Of a stretch of DNA of 64,000 bases, positions 44,154-52,444 are shown piece after piece. The DNA comes from Jannaschia faecimaris (GTDB taxonomy: Bacteria > Pseudomonadota > Alphaproteobacteria > Rhodobacterales > Rhodobacteraceae). The stretch spans positions 62,001 through 126,000 of the forward strand of contig NZ_FNPX01000005.1 in assembly GCF_900107415.1 (NCBI RefSeq). Direction: 5' to 3'. The stretch's first letter is position 1. Every line of letters begins with the position of its first letter. The notes under the pieces are model-generated. The model did no database searches, was not told the origin of the DNA, and was given only the letters and a program-made list of their open reading frames with translations. The position numbers and the translations under genes are program-made.

Positions 44154-45050
44154 TTATGCAAGATAGACGCGGAACCAGCCGATTGTCTTCTCCCAAGCGG
44201 CTTCCGCCGTCTCGGCATCGTACCGTGGGGTCGTGTCGTTGTGAAAGCCGTGGTTCACGTCTGGCCAGATCAATGCCTCATAGATCTTGTCGTTCGCCTC
44301 CAGTGCCTTCTGCATATCAGCCCAGCCCGCGTTGATACGGGTGTCGAGCGCGGCATACTGGAACAGCAAGGGGGCCTCGATCTTCAGGACATCCGCCGCG
44401 GCGGCCTGCCGGCCGTAGAACGGGACTCCGGCCGAAAGTTCCGGATAGGCCACGGCCAGCGCGTTCACCACGCCCCCGCCATAGCAAAACCCGGTCGCGC
44501 CGACCTTGCCGTTCGTGCCCTCAAGTGCGGCAAGATACTCATAGCCGGCGAAAAAATCGTTCATCAGCTTTTCGCCATCGACGCTGCGCTGCAATTCGCG
44601 CCCCTCGTCGTCGTTCCCGGGATATCCGCCAACGGAAGTGAGCCCGTCCGGGGCCAGGGCGATGAACCCGGCCTTGGCCACACGACGCGCCACGTCGCGG
44701 ATATAGGGGTTCAGGCCGCGGTTTTCATGCACGACCAAGACAGCGGCAGGCGGATTTTCACTCGCAGCGGGACGCACAAGATATCCGTTGACCGACCCGT
44801 GGCCGTTCGGGCTGTCGTAGGCGATATCCTCGCCCACGATGTCGGCATCGTCCTCGGCCACCTGCTGCGCCAGCGCATAGTTCGGCGACATCGACGACAG
44901 GATCGCGGCAGCGGTCAACCCGCCGACGGCCCATTTGCCCGCGCGGTCCAGGAACTCCCGCTTTGTGATCTTCCCGTGGGCGTAGTAGTCGTAAAGATCC
45001 AGAAGTTCCTGATCGAAGTCCTTGGCAGTCATGCGTGTCATGTCATTCAT
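44154..45050 (-). CDS. Dienelactone hydrolase family protein with Tat-like N-terminus
   Basis: A 298-residue alpha/beta hydrolase. The triad is Cys in ATGFCYGGG, Asp in ALDTRINAG and His in NHGFHND. Residues about 25-60 (TKREFLDRAGKWAVGGLTAA and following) resemble a twin-arginine-type signal, but with KR instead of RR, so export is likely rather than proven; the mature protein would begin near ALAQQ. Members hydrolyse dienelactone or related esters; the substrate here is unknown. Starts at 45050 or 45038 are both possible. It is divergent from creA, 81 bases away. Confidence 0.87.
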   Translation of the reverse strand: MNDMTRMTAKDFDQELLDLYDYYAHGKITKREFLDRAGKWAVGGLTAAAILSSMSPNYALAQQVAEDDADIVGEDIAYDSPNGHGSVNGYLVRPAASENPPAAVLVVHENRGLNPYIRDVARRVAKAGFIALAPDGLTSVGGYPGNDDEGRELQRSVDGEKLMNDFFAGYEYLAALEGTNGKVGATGFCYGGGVVNALAVAYPELSAGVPFYGRQAAAADVLKIEAPLLFQYAALDTRINAGWADMQKALEANDKIYEALIWPDVNHGFHNDTTPRYDAETAEAAWEKTIGWFRVYLA

Positions 45051-45131
45051 CCCTGTTGTAACATGGAAGAATAATAGACCGATTGCGACCGACGTCAGGT
45101 AACTTCGCAATCAAAGATCGCGTTTGGAAAC

Positions 45132-45593
45132 ATGAAACACATCGCACTTCTCGCCTTCCTGCTGACCGCACCTTTTTCCATCGCCGCCGAACAAGTCGGC
45201 GAAGTGGGTGTGGACTGGGTCGGCAACGACATCGTCATCGACGCCATCTCCGACCCGAAGGTCGAGGGCGTGACCTGCCATATCGCGTATTTCGACCGAT
45301 CGCTGATCGACCGGCTGTCGCAGGGCAACTGGTTCGAAGATCCGTCGAACGCGTCCATCGCCTGTCGCCAGACCGGGCCGATCAAGGTGGGCGATATCGA
45401 TAGGTCACAGGACGGGGAGCAGGTGTTCCGCGAAAGCCGGTCGATCATCCTGAAAAGCCTTCGGATCAAGCGCATCTTCGACGAGGCGAACCAGACCCTG
45501 ATTTATCTGGCCCACGCGCAGGAACTGACTGAAGGATCGGCCAAGATGTCGATATCGACCGTACCGCTCTATGGCGCAACCATGGCCGACTAA
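45132..45593 (+). CDS. creA: CreA family periplasmic protein
   Basis: A 153-residue protein with a Sec signal peptide (LLAFLLTAPFSIAAEQ). The body fits CreA: VGNDIVIDAISDPKVEGVTC, HIAYFDRS, NWFEDPSNASIACRQTGPI and VFRESRSIILKSLRIKRIFD. The cellular role of CreA is unknown, and the creBCD genes that name it are not here. The C-terminal end overlaps the convergent LysE-family gene by four bases. It is divergent from the dienelactone hydrolase gene. Confidence 0.92.
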   Translation: MKHIALLAFLLTAPFSIAAEQVGEVGVDWVGNDIVIDAISDPKVEGVTCHIAYFDRSLIDRLSQGNWFEDPSNASIACRQTGPIKVGDIDRSQDGEQVFRESRSIILKSLRIKRIFDEANQTLIYLAHAQELTEGSAKMSISTVPLYGATMAD

Positions 45594-46192
45594 AGCATCA
45601 GAAGCGCCACCCCGTAAATCACGAAACACCCCGCCAGCACGCGTCGCAAAGCCGTGCTGGCGACCACGCCCAATGCGCGACCGCCCAGCCACGCGCCCAG
45701 CGCACACCAACCGGAATAGCTGAGGGTAGTGAGCGTCAGCGCCGTCGGTACGATGATCCACATCTGCGTCGAGATGGGCACATCGGTGGCAACGAACTGC
45801 GTAAATGCTGCGAGGTATCCCGCCACGGACTTGGCGTTCAGGGTGGCGATGGCAAAGGCCCGCAGGAATATCCCCGAGGCGGGCGGGGCCGTGGTCTTGA
45901 CCGGTTTACCCGCAGTCAGCCAAGCCCGCGCGCCCAGCGCAATCAGCACAAGGGCACCCGCAACCCTGAGCGCGCCAAAAGCACCGGGTGCCGAGACCAG
46001 CAACGCCGTGACGCCAGATGCAGCCAAACCCAAGAATAGCATCGCCTGACACAGGATCGCCGCAACGCACCACAGAGCCCGAAAATACCCCGCGCTCCAC
46101 GCCGTCAGGATGCAATTCACAGCGTTCGGTCCCGGCGAGGTGACGAACACCGTCCAAAACCCCGCAAAAACCAGCCATTCGAAAAAGGTCAC
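45590..46192 (-). CDS. LysE-family translocator
   Basis: A 200-residue inner-membrane protein with five to six hydrophobic segments. TSPGPNAVNCILTAWSAGYF at residues about 18-38 matches the LysE/RhtB signature, where the family has SPGPN. Members export amino acids or small metabolites; the substrate is not known. It starts one base after the stop of the chrR-like gene, so it is the third gene of the rpoE-chrR unit and probably part of the stress response controlled by the sigma factor. Confidence 0.88.
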   Translation of the reverse strand: MTFFEWLVFAGFWTVFVTSPGPNAVNCILTAWSAGYFRALWCVAAILCQAMLFLGLAASGVTALLVSAPGAFGALRVAGALVLIALGARAWLTAGKPVKTTAPPASGIFLRAFAIATLNAKSVAGYLAAFTQFVATDVPISTQMWIIVPTALTLTTLSYSGWCALGAWLGGRALGVVASTALRRVLAGCFVIYGVALLML

Positions 46193-46193
46193 G

Positions 46194-46838
46194 TCAGATT
46201 TTCAGGAACCGTTGTGCGATCCGTGGCAGCAGGCCCGAGAATTTCAGCGGCGCATCGGTGACGACCAGACAGATGCAATCCTCACCGTCATCCGCGATGG
46301 GCTGATGCTCGGTCGAAGCATCGGCGACTTCCAGGTCGCCGCGCGCGAACCGCTGCCCCCCGTCGACGAAGGCCCCCTTCAGGACCAGCGTGAACTCCGC
46401 ACCATGATGCCCGTGGTCCGGCATCGTCTGCCCCGCCGGGATCGACAACAGGCGTACCGTGCCGCCTTCATCGCTGCCCAGGATGGCCTGCTTCACGCCC
46501 ATTCCAGCCGATTTCCAGCGCACCGCGTTCAGATCGCCGCCGACCGCATCGCGCAGTGGGGCCGGAAATGTCGCCGTCGTTCCGACGGGTGCGTCCACCG
46601 CGACGGGCTTGGCCCCACGAATCCGCGCCATGACCGCGTCGAGCGACCCATCCGAGACCGTCGTTTCATCGCCCTTGTCCAAAAGAGCACCACCCAGAGC
46701 TTCGAATCCGGCGAGTCGCGCGCGCGCGTCGTCGTCCAACGACACCGTCGTCGCCACCATCAAGTCGTGCGTCGGTGGAAGATGGCCCGCCGCGTACCCC
46801 ATCAAGAGGTCGTCGGGTATCGGATGTCGGATCGTCAT
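46194..46838 (-). CDS. ChrR-like cupin anti-sigma factor lacking the zinc-binding N-terminal ligands
   Basis: A 214-residue homologue of ChrR, the zinc-dependent anti-sigma factor of RpoE in Rhodobacter sphaeroides. From ATG 46838 the frame MTIRHPIPDDLLMGYAAGHL aligns with it residue for residue. In R. sphaeroides the N-terminal zinc is bound by His6, His31, Cys35 and Cys38; here these are Pro6, Thr31, Asp35 and Ala38. The C-terminal cupin is kept, with PDHGHHGAEFTLVL and EHQP supplying its metal ligands. It begins one base after the rpoE stop. Loss of the first site implies altered binding or release of the sigma factor. Confidence 0.9.
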   Translation of the reverse strand: MTIRHPIPDDLLMGYAAGHLPPTHDLMVATTVSLDDDARARLAGFEALGGALLDKGDETTVSDGSLDAVMARIRGAKPVAVDAPVGTTATFPAPLRDAVGGDLNAVRWKSAGMGVKQAILGSDEGGTVRLLSIPAGQTMPDHGHHGAEFTLVLKGAFVDGGQRFARGDLEVADASTEHQPIADDGEDCICLVVTDAPLKFSGLLPRIAQRFLKI

Positions 46839-46839
46839 A

Positions 46840-47496
46840 TCAGTCCCTTCCCATTTTCTTGTTCCGACCGTCGGCAAAGCCCGATGCCCCGGAGACATCT
46901 GCTTGAAGGCTGTGGCGTAGCCGATCTATCGCCAGCCGGATCCGGGATTTAATCGTGCCGAGCGGCAAACCAGTGGCGGCCGCGATTTCAGAATGTGTCG
47001 CGTCACCGAAATAGGCCCTCTCCACCAAGTCCCGCTGCTTGGGTGGCAATTCGGCGACGGCCATCGCCAAGCGATCCGACTCCTGAAGCATACCAAGCGC
47101 GTCTGCCTGATCCGGCTCTGGTTCGGGGCCCCAAGGCAGGTCTTCGGGTTCGGACCGTTGGGCGCGGCGGATCAGGTCGATCTTCCGGTTGCGCGCGATC
47201 GTGAAAAGCCATGTCGACACCGCCGCGCGCGTCGGATCGTAGAGGTGAGCCTTGCGCCAAAGGGTGACCATGACGTCCTGCATGCAATCTTCGGCCATCG
47301 CCGCCGTGAGCCCCGTGCGCATCAAGTAGGCCTTCACGCGCGGCGCATAATAGCGAAACAGCGCTTCGAAAGCGTCGGTGTCGCGCTCGGCACCGACCGC
47401 GACCAGCAATCTGGCCCAGTGATGGCCGTCATCGGACGCCGTGATCGCCACGGGAATCTCCGGTTTGGGGGCGATATGATAACCGAGCTGGTTCAT
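46840..47496 (-). CDS. rpoE: ECF sigma factor, RpoE/ChrR type (ECF11-like)
   Basis: A 218-residue extracytoplasmic-function sigma factor from ATG 47496 (GAAAGG seven bases upstream). Region 2 includes EALFRYYAPRVKAYLMRTGL, QDVMVTLWRKAHLYDP and STWLFTIARNRKIDLIRR; region 4 includes LPPKQRDLVERAYFGDATHS and IAAATGLPLGTIKSRIRLAI. In R. sphaeroides its counterpart directs the response to singlet oxygen when ChrR lets it go. It is followed by chrR-like and lysE genes and preceded by its own TGATCC-type promoter, so it is autoregulated. Confidence 0.94.
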   Translation of the reverse strand: MNQLGYHIAPKPEIPVAITASDDGHHWARLLVAVGAERDTDAFEALFRYYAPRVKAYLMRTGLTAAMAEDCMQDVMVTLWRKAHLYDPTRAAVSTWLFTIARNRKIDLIRRAQRSEPEDLPWGPEPEPDQADALGMLQESDRLAMAVAELPPKQRDLVERAYFGDATHSEIAAATGLPLGTIKSRIRLAIDRLRHSLQADVSGASGFADGRNKKMGRD

Positions 47497-47556
47497 ATGA
47501 GCCTTTCGCAGTGGTCCCGTTATCGGGATCTGGTCCCGTGCATGCAAGTTCTGTCC

Positions 47557-47586
47557 TGTCTACGATCATCGTATTTGCCCGGATCA
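47557..47586 (-). promoter_or_regulatory. RpoE-type promoter of rpoE-chrR-lysE
   Basis: On the minus strand TGATCC (47586-47581) and TAGACA (47562-47557) are separated by exactly 18 bases. This matches the R. sphaeroides RpoE consensus TGATCC-N18-TAnnA/T. The rpoE start lies about 61 bases downstream of the -10 element. Confidence 0.82.
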
Positions 47587-47626
47587 CATTTCATGCCATG
47601 TCACCCATAATGTTTGGATGCGCGAC

Positions 47627-47656
47627 TGATCCCAAAACCCTTGGGGTGCGTAAACG
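47627..47656 (+). promoter_or_regulatory. RpoE-type promoter of the amine oxidase operon
   Basis: TGATCC at 47627-47632 and TAAACG at 47651-47656 are separated by exactly 18 bases, the same arrangement as the promoter on the other strand. It lies about 31 bases before the proposed TTG start at 47688, which argues against start codons upstream of about 47660. Confidence 0.82.
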
Positions 47657-47687
47657 ACCTAACGACAAGAAACGAACAGGATACAGG

Positions 47688-48983
47688 TTGCTTCATTCGA
47701 TACCTTCGACCCCGCCCCGCCGTATTGCAGTCATCGGTGGAGGGATCAGCGGCATGGCCGCCGCTCAGGCGCTGGCCACCGACAACCAGGTCACTCTGAT
47801 CGAGGCCGAGCCCCGCTTGGGCGGCCACGCACGCACCGTGCTTGCGGGCAAACGGGGAGATCAGCCGGTCGATACCGGGTTCATCGTCTTCAACAAGGTG
47901 AACTATCCCAATCTGTTGCAGATGTTCACCGATCTGGACGTTCCGATCGCCGACAGCGACATGTCCTTCGCCGCATCGCTGGACGGGGGGCGCGTGGAAT
48001 ACTCGCTGCAAACCGCCGACACGATGTTCGCGCAGCGTCGCAATCTTGTCTCCCCGCGGTTCCTGCGGATGGTGCGCGACATATTCCGCTTTAACGCCCG
48101 CGCCGCCGATGCCGCCCACGACCCGGATCTGCCCCTGCGTGATTTCCTTTCACAGATGGGCTTGGGTCAGGCCTTCTGTGACTGGTACCTTGGGCCCATC
48201 TCGGGCGCGATCTGGTCCACGCCCAGCCAAAACGTGATGGATTTCCCGGCGCAGGCGATGGTGCGGTTCTTCGAGAACCACGCGCTGCTCGGCCATACTG
48301 GCCAACACGATTGGTTCACCGTGCAGGGTGGATCGGTCGAATACGTTCGCCGCCTTCAGGGACACATGACGAGGCTGGGCGTCGATCTGCGCCTTGGCGC
48401 GCCCGTGCAAGGTGTGCGCCGCACCGAATTCGGAGCCGATATCCGCATCAACGGCGACGAATGGGAGGCCTTCGACGATGTGGTGCTGGCCACCCATTCC
48501 GACGTTTCCCTGCGGCTTCTGTCCGACGCGACCGAGGCGGAGACCGCGCTTTTGTCCAACGTCCGCTATCAGGATAATGATGCGGTTCTCCATGCGGATG
48601 CCTCGGTCATGCCCAAGCTGAAGAAGGTCTGGGCGTCGTGGAACTATGCGGAACAGGCGGCCCGCCCCGACCGTATCGGCCTGACCTACTGGATGAACCG
48701 CCTGCAGCCGATTCCGCAGGACGACCCCCTGTTCTCGACCCTCAACGCCCAGCAGCCCATTCGTGAAGAACTGATCTACGATCAAAAGACCTTCCGCCAT
48801 CCGGTCTATGATCTGGCGATGATGGCTGCGGTCAACGGGATCAAGGAACGCAATGGCACGGACAATACTTGGTTCTGCGGGGCCTGGATGAAGAACGGCT
48901 TCCACGAAGACGGCTTTGCCAGCGCACTTGACGTGGTGGACGGCATGGCTCGACGACAAGCCTTGGCCGTCGCTGCGGAGTGA
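47688..48983 (+). CDS. FAD-dependent amine oxidase-like protein (RSP1091/UfaD type)
   Basis: A 431-residue flavoprotein. The proposed start is TTG 47688, chosen because the RpoE-type promoter ends just before it; open frame upstream to 47511 is not coding. IAVIGGGISGMAAAQALA is the FAD-binding Rossmann loop, followed by LIEAEPRLGGHARTV and DTGFIVFN, and WFTVQGGSVEYVRRLQ lies in the substrate domain. It resembles the flavin amine oxidase of the R. sphaeroides singlet-oxygen operon, one of the proteins linked to furan or methylated fatty acid formation; that role is inferred from resemblance. Its stop overlaps the next gene by four bases. Confidence 0.88.
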   Translation: MLHSIPSTPPRRIAVIGGGISGMAAAQALATDNQVTLIEAEPRLGGHARTVLAGKRGDQPVDTGFIVFNKVNYPNLLQMFTDLDVPIADSDMSFAASLDGGRVEYSLQTADTMFAQRRNLVSPRFLRMVRDIFRFNARAADAAHDPDLPLRDFLSQMGLGQAFCDWYLGPISGAIWSTPSQNVMDFPAQAMVRFFENHALLGHTGQHDWFTVQGGSVEYVRRLQGHMTRLGVDLRLGAPVQGVRRTEFGADIRINGDEWEAFDDVVLATHSDVSLRLLSDATEAETALLSNVRYQDNDAVLHADASVMPKLKKVWASWNYAEQAARPDRIGLTYWMNRLQPIPQDDPLFSTLNAQQPIREELIYDQKTFRHPVYDLAMMAAVNGIKERNGTDNTWFCGAWMKNGFHEDGFASALDVVDGMARRQALAVAAE

Positions 48984-49759
48984 GCCGGGTTCTGGATCAT
49001 ATCCCGGGGACGACGTTCCACGGGCGAACAGCCGAAGGCGTATCGAACCGGTTCAGCTATGGCGTGGATTACGTTCTTCTGGATCCAGCGGACGATGGCC
49101 CCCTTCCCGCCCTGTTCGCGCGCAATCGGCGTGGGTTTGCGCAAGTCCGGGATCGCGACCACGGCGGCCCGGCTGATCAGGGACGGGGCGTCGCTTGGGT
49201 TCACGACGTTCTGGCCGAAGCACTGCCGTCTTTTACGCCTGGTCGCATCCTGTTGCTGGCCCAACCCCGCGTGTTGGGCCACGTGTTCAATCCGGTCAGT
49301 TTCTGGCTGATCCATGATGACATGGATGACCTCGTCGCCGTCATCGCCGAGGTGACGAATACCTACGGTGATCGCCACTCCTACCTGTGCCATGGCGACG
49401 ATCTGTCCCCTATCACCGCAAGAACTGAGCTTGCCGCACGCAAATTGATGCATGTTTCCCCCTTCCAGCCGGTCGAAGGCGGCTACCGGTTTCACTTCGA
49501 CATCCGCCCTGACCGCATCTCGATCCGCATCGACTACAGGCAGGGCAACGGCACTCTGGTTGCCACGCTGACCGGACACCGCGTGCCGTTGACCAATACC
49601 GCGCTGCTTCGCGCGGCGCTGCGGCGGCCCTTCGGAACCCGGAGGGTTCTGACGCTGATTCACTGGCAGGCCCTGAAGCTATGGTGGAAGGGCGCGCGTT
49701 TCCGCAGTCGCCCGACACCCCCCGCAACCGAGATATCCGGCCCGGACAATCCGGCATGA
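48980..49759 (+). CDS. DUF1365 family protein
   Basis: A 259-residue protein from a GTG start coupled to the amine oxidase gene (GTGA). Family features: GTTFHGRTAEGVSNRFSYGV near the start, LLLAQPRVLGHVFNPVSFWL in the middle, and HVSPFQPVEGGYRFHFDI later. Its biochemical role is unknown, but DUF1365 proteins consistently sit beside flavin amine oxidases and cyclopropane-fatty-acid-synthase-like methyltransferases in lipid modification loci. It is the second gene of the RpoE-controlled operon and overlaps the MFS gene by four bases (ATGA). Confidence 0.9.
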   Translation: MSRVLDHIPGTTFHGRTAEGVSNRFSYGVDYVLLDPADDGPLPALFARNRRGFAQVRDRDHGGPADQGRGVAWVHDVLAEALPSFTPGRILLLAQPRVLGHVFNPVSFWLIHDDMDDLVAVIAEVTNTYGDRHSYLCHGDDLSPITARTELAARKLMHVSPFQPVEGGYRFHFDIRPDRISIRIDYRQGNGTLVATLTGHRVPLTNTALLRAALRRPFGTRRVLTLIHWQALKLWWKGARFRSRPTPPATEISGPDNPA

Positions 49760-50982
49760 CCACCGTCACGGGCTTGCCGCGCTACGCCACGTTTGCGGCC
49801 GTGCTGGCGGCGGCAGGCCTGCCAATCTATATTCATGCGCCCAAGTTCTATGTGGACAGCTACGGCGTGACGCTGGCGCAGTTGTCGGTCGCGCTGTTTC
49901 TGCTGCGACTGATCGATCTCGTGCAGGATCCGCTGCTGGGTCGACTCGCGGAAATCACGCGTCAGCAACGCGGCCCGATGGTTCTGGGCGCGGGGGTCAT
50001 CATGGCCGGTGCGATGCTGATGCTTTTTGCCGTGCCCCCGATGCTGCCGCCGGTCTGGTGGTTTGCGCTGTCCCTGGCCGCGCTCTTCTCCGCGTTTTCC
50101 TTCCTGACGATCTGTTTCTACGCCCAGGGCGTCGCCAAGGCCGGTGCGGCTCCAAACGGGCATGTCCGGCTGGCCAGTTGGCGCGAGACCGGCTCGCTCA
50201 TCGGCGTCTGCATCGCCGCCGCCCTGCCCAGCATTCTGGCCAATACCGGCGCACCATTCCTGTGGTATGCTATTTTGTTCGCTGCCGCGGCCGCGGTGGC
50301 CCTGCTGTCGATGGAGCCTGAGTGGTCGCCTCGCGGCGCAGCCCCCACGTCGAACGGGTTGCGTGTAGTTCTGTCCGATGCAACGGCGCGACGGCTCCTG
50401 CTGATTGCACTGGTCAATGCCACACCCGTGGCCGTCACCTCGACCCTGTTTCTGTTTTTCGTGGCCGACCGGCTGGGCGCGCCGGGACAGGAAGGCCCTT
50501 TGCTTTTGCTGTTCTTTTTATCAGCGGCGGTCGCAGTCCCCGTTTGGGGCCGACTTGCAACTCGATTAGGTGCGCGGCGCACGCTGATGGTTGCAATGGT
50601 TCTGGCGATCGTGACCTTTGCATTCGCGCTGCCGCTGGGCACGGGGGATGTCTGGCTTTTCGCTGGGATCTGCATCGGCTCGGGGGCCGCCGTCGGCGCG
50701 GATCTGTCGCTGCTGCCCGCGCTCTTCGCCCGCCGGATGCAGATGATCGCCCCAACCGCCGCCGACGGATTCGGCCTGTGGTCCTTTGTGAACAAGGCAA
50801 CATTGGCTGTCGCTGCGATCGCACTATTTCCCATCCTTGATATCGCAGGCTTCCGACCGGGGGAACAAAATGCTCCCGCCGCGCTTTGGTCTATTACGAT
50901 CCTCTACGCCGGGGTGCCGCTCGCTTTGAAAGCCTTGGCCCTGATCCTGATTGCCCGCACCGGACCGGAAATGGACACATGA
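49756..50982 (+). CDS. MFS transporter (GPH cation-symporter-like)
   Basis: A 408-residue, twelve-segment inner-membrane protein from ATG 49756, which overlaps the DUF1365 stop by four bases. LRLIDLVQDPLLGRLAEITR after the second segment matches the glycoside-pentoside-hexuronide family loop with its conserved D-x-x-x-D-P pattern; a similar loop appears at the middle of the protein. Substrate is unknown; in this operon a lipid or lipid precursor is as likely as a sugar. The stop overlaps the DUF3833 start by four bases. Confidence 0.9.
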   Translation: MTTVTGLPRYATFAAVLAAAGLPIYIHAPKFYVDSYGVTLAQLSVALFLLRLIDLVQDPLLGRLAEITRQQRGPMVLGAGVIMAGAMLMLFAVPPMLPPVWWFALSLAALFSAFSFLTICFYAQGVAKAGAAPNGHVRLASWRETGSLIGVCIAAALPSILANTGAPFLWYAILFAAAAAVALLSMEPEWSPRGAAPTSNGLRVVLSDATARRLLLIALVNATPVAVTSTLFLFFVADRLGAPGQEGPLLLLFFLSAAVAVPVWGRLATRLGARRTLMVAMVLAIVTFAFALPLGTGDVWLFAGICIGSGAAVGADLSLLPALFARRMQMIAPTAADGFGLWSFVNKATLAVAAIALFPILDIAGFRPGEQNAPAALWSITILYAGVPLALKALALILIARTGPEMDT

Positions 50983-51548
50983 CAAACGTTTTACTTTTTC
51001 TCGCCAGCACGGGCCTCGCCCTCGCGATTTTTGCTGCGATCCGCCATTTCACGGGCTTCGTGTCACAGAAGGCGTCAGAATATGCCGACAACGTACCCTC
51101 CCTGGTCCTGCCGCAGCACCTGCGCGGGGACATGAGCTGCGAAGGAATGATCTTCGGGCCGACCGGGCGGGTGACGTCGCGGTTCCAGGCCGACATTGTG
51201 GTCACATGGGATGGGCCGGAGGGGGTGATGAAAGAACATTTTCTCTACGACGATGGCACAACGCAAGACCGCGCATGGCACCTGCACGTCGCAACTGACG
51301 GCAGCGTTCGGGCCGAGGCGAGCGACGTCGTCGGGGCCGGGACAGGCCGGGTCGAGGGCAATGCCGTCAATCTGCGCTATAAAATTCGCCTGCCGGTCGA
51401 GAACGGAGGTCATGTTCTGGATGCTGTCGACTGGATGTACCTGCAACAGGACGGCGTGATCCTCAATCGCAGCCAGTTTCGCAAGTTCGGCATCAAGGTA
51501 GCAGAGCTTTTCTGTATCATCCGACCCAAGGAGAGACCCGATGCGTAA
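50979..51548 (+). CDS. DUF3833 family protein
   Basis: A 189-residue protein from ATG 50979 (ATGA overlap with the MFS gene), with an N-terminal membrane segment or signal (VLLFLASTGLALAIFAAI) and a beta-rich body: GDMSCEGMIFGPTGRV, FQADIVVTWDG, and VDWMYLQQDGVILNRSQFRK. The family is of unknown function and lies in the conserved RpoE-controlled operon of this group. Its C-terminus overlaps the SDR gene by eight bases. Confidence 0.9.
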   Translation: MTNVLLFLASTGLALAIFAAIRHFTGFVSQKASEYADNVPSLVLPQHLRGDMSCEGMIFGPTGRVTSRFQADIVVTWDGPEGVMKEHFLYDDGTTQDRAWHLHVATDGSVRAEASDVVGAGTGRVEGNAVNLRYKIRLPVENGGHVLDAVDWMYLQQDGVILNRSQFRKFGIKVAELFCIIRPKERPDA

Positions 51549-52281
51549 CTGGACCCGTAAACGCTACTGGCTGATCGGAGCCTCCGAAGGACTGGGAGCA
51601 GCGCTGGCGCGAAAACTGTCGAAGGCGGGGGCCGAGGTCATCCTGTCAGCCCGCTCCAAAGATAAGCTGGAGGCCCTTTCGGCGGACTTGCCGGGCAAAA
51701 GCTCAGTGGTCACGTGCGACGCCGCAGACCGCGCATCGGTCGAAGCCGCCGCAGCCGAGATCGGTGAGATCGACGGGATGGTCTATCTCGCCGGCGTATA
51801 CTGGCCGCAGAAAGCGCAGCAGTGGAACGCCGAAGAGGTCGAGGCCATGTGCGACGTCAATTTCACCGGGGCCGCCCGCGCGGTCGGTGCGGTGATCGGC
51901 GGGATGGTGGAGCGCGATGCGGGCCACATCGTCCTGACCGGCTCTCTCTCGGGGTTTCGTGGTTTGCCGGGCGCGACCGGCTACGGCGCATCCAAGGCCG
52001 GTGTCATGTGGCTAGCCGAAGGGATGTACGCCGACCTGCGCCACACTGGCGTGAAGGTGCAGATCGCCAATCCCGGCTTCATCAAGACGCGGCTGACCGA
52101 CAAGAACGATTTCGACATGCCGTTCCTGATGACACCGGAAGATGCCGCTTCACACATGTTCGACCTGATGAACGGCGACGGGTTCAAGAGCAGCTTCCCG
52201 ACGGTTTTTTCCTGGCTCTTCCGGGGCGGTCAATTCCTGCCCGATTGGCTCTGGTACGGGCTGTTTGCGCGCAAGGGCTGA
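51541..52281 (+). CDS. Short-chain dehydrogenase/reductase
   Basis: A 246-residue Rossmann enzyme. Its cofactor loop is YWLIGASEGLGAALARKLS, and the catalytic Ser-Tyr-Lys set is in VLTGSLSGFRGLPGATGYGASKAG. Late parts NPGFIKTRLTDKNDFDMPF suit fatty-acid or polyketide-like substrates. It is the last gene of the operon that opens at 47688 and overlaps the DUF3833 gene by eight bases. The substrate is unknown, but the operon context suggests a lipid or lipid-derived aldehyde. Confidence 0.92.
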   Translation: MRNWTRKRYWLIGASEGLGAALARKLSKAGAEVILSARSKDKLEALSADLPGKSSVVTCDAADRASVEAAAAEIGEIDGMVYLAGVYWPQKAQQWNAEEVEAMCDVNFTGAARAVGAVIGGMVERDAGHIVLTGSLSGFRGLPGATGYGASKAGVMWLAEGMYADLRHTGVKVQIANPGFIKTRLTDKNDFDMPFLMTPEDAASHMFDLMNGDGFKSSFPTVFSWLFRGGQFLPDWLWYGLFARKG

Positions 52282-52444
52282 CACGGCCGAAACCAGAGCC
52301 GGCCCTTGGCCATTCCGACGCGAGAAAGCCCCAAAGGCCATCATCGGAAACCTTGGCGGTCGTTTCAGGAAGGTGTCTTGTCGGGCATGGGCTTTCAGAC
52401 AGCTGCCGGCCCACCTAGCATCGCGTCAAAGGGAAGGCACGGTC

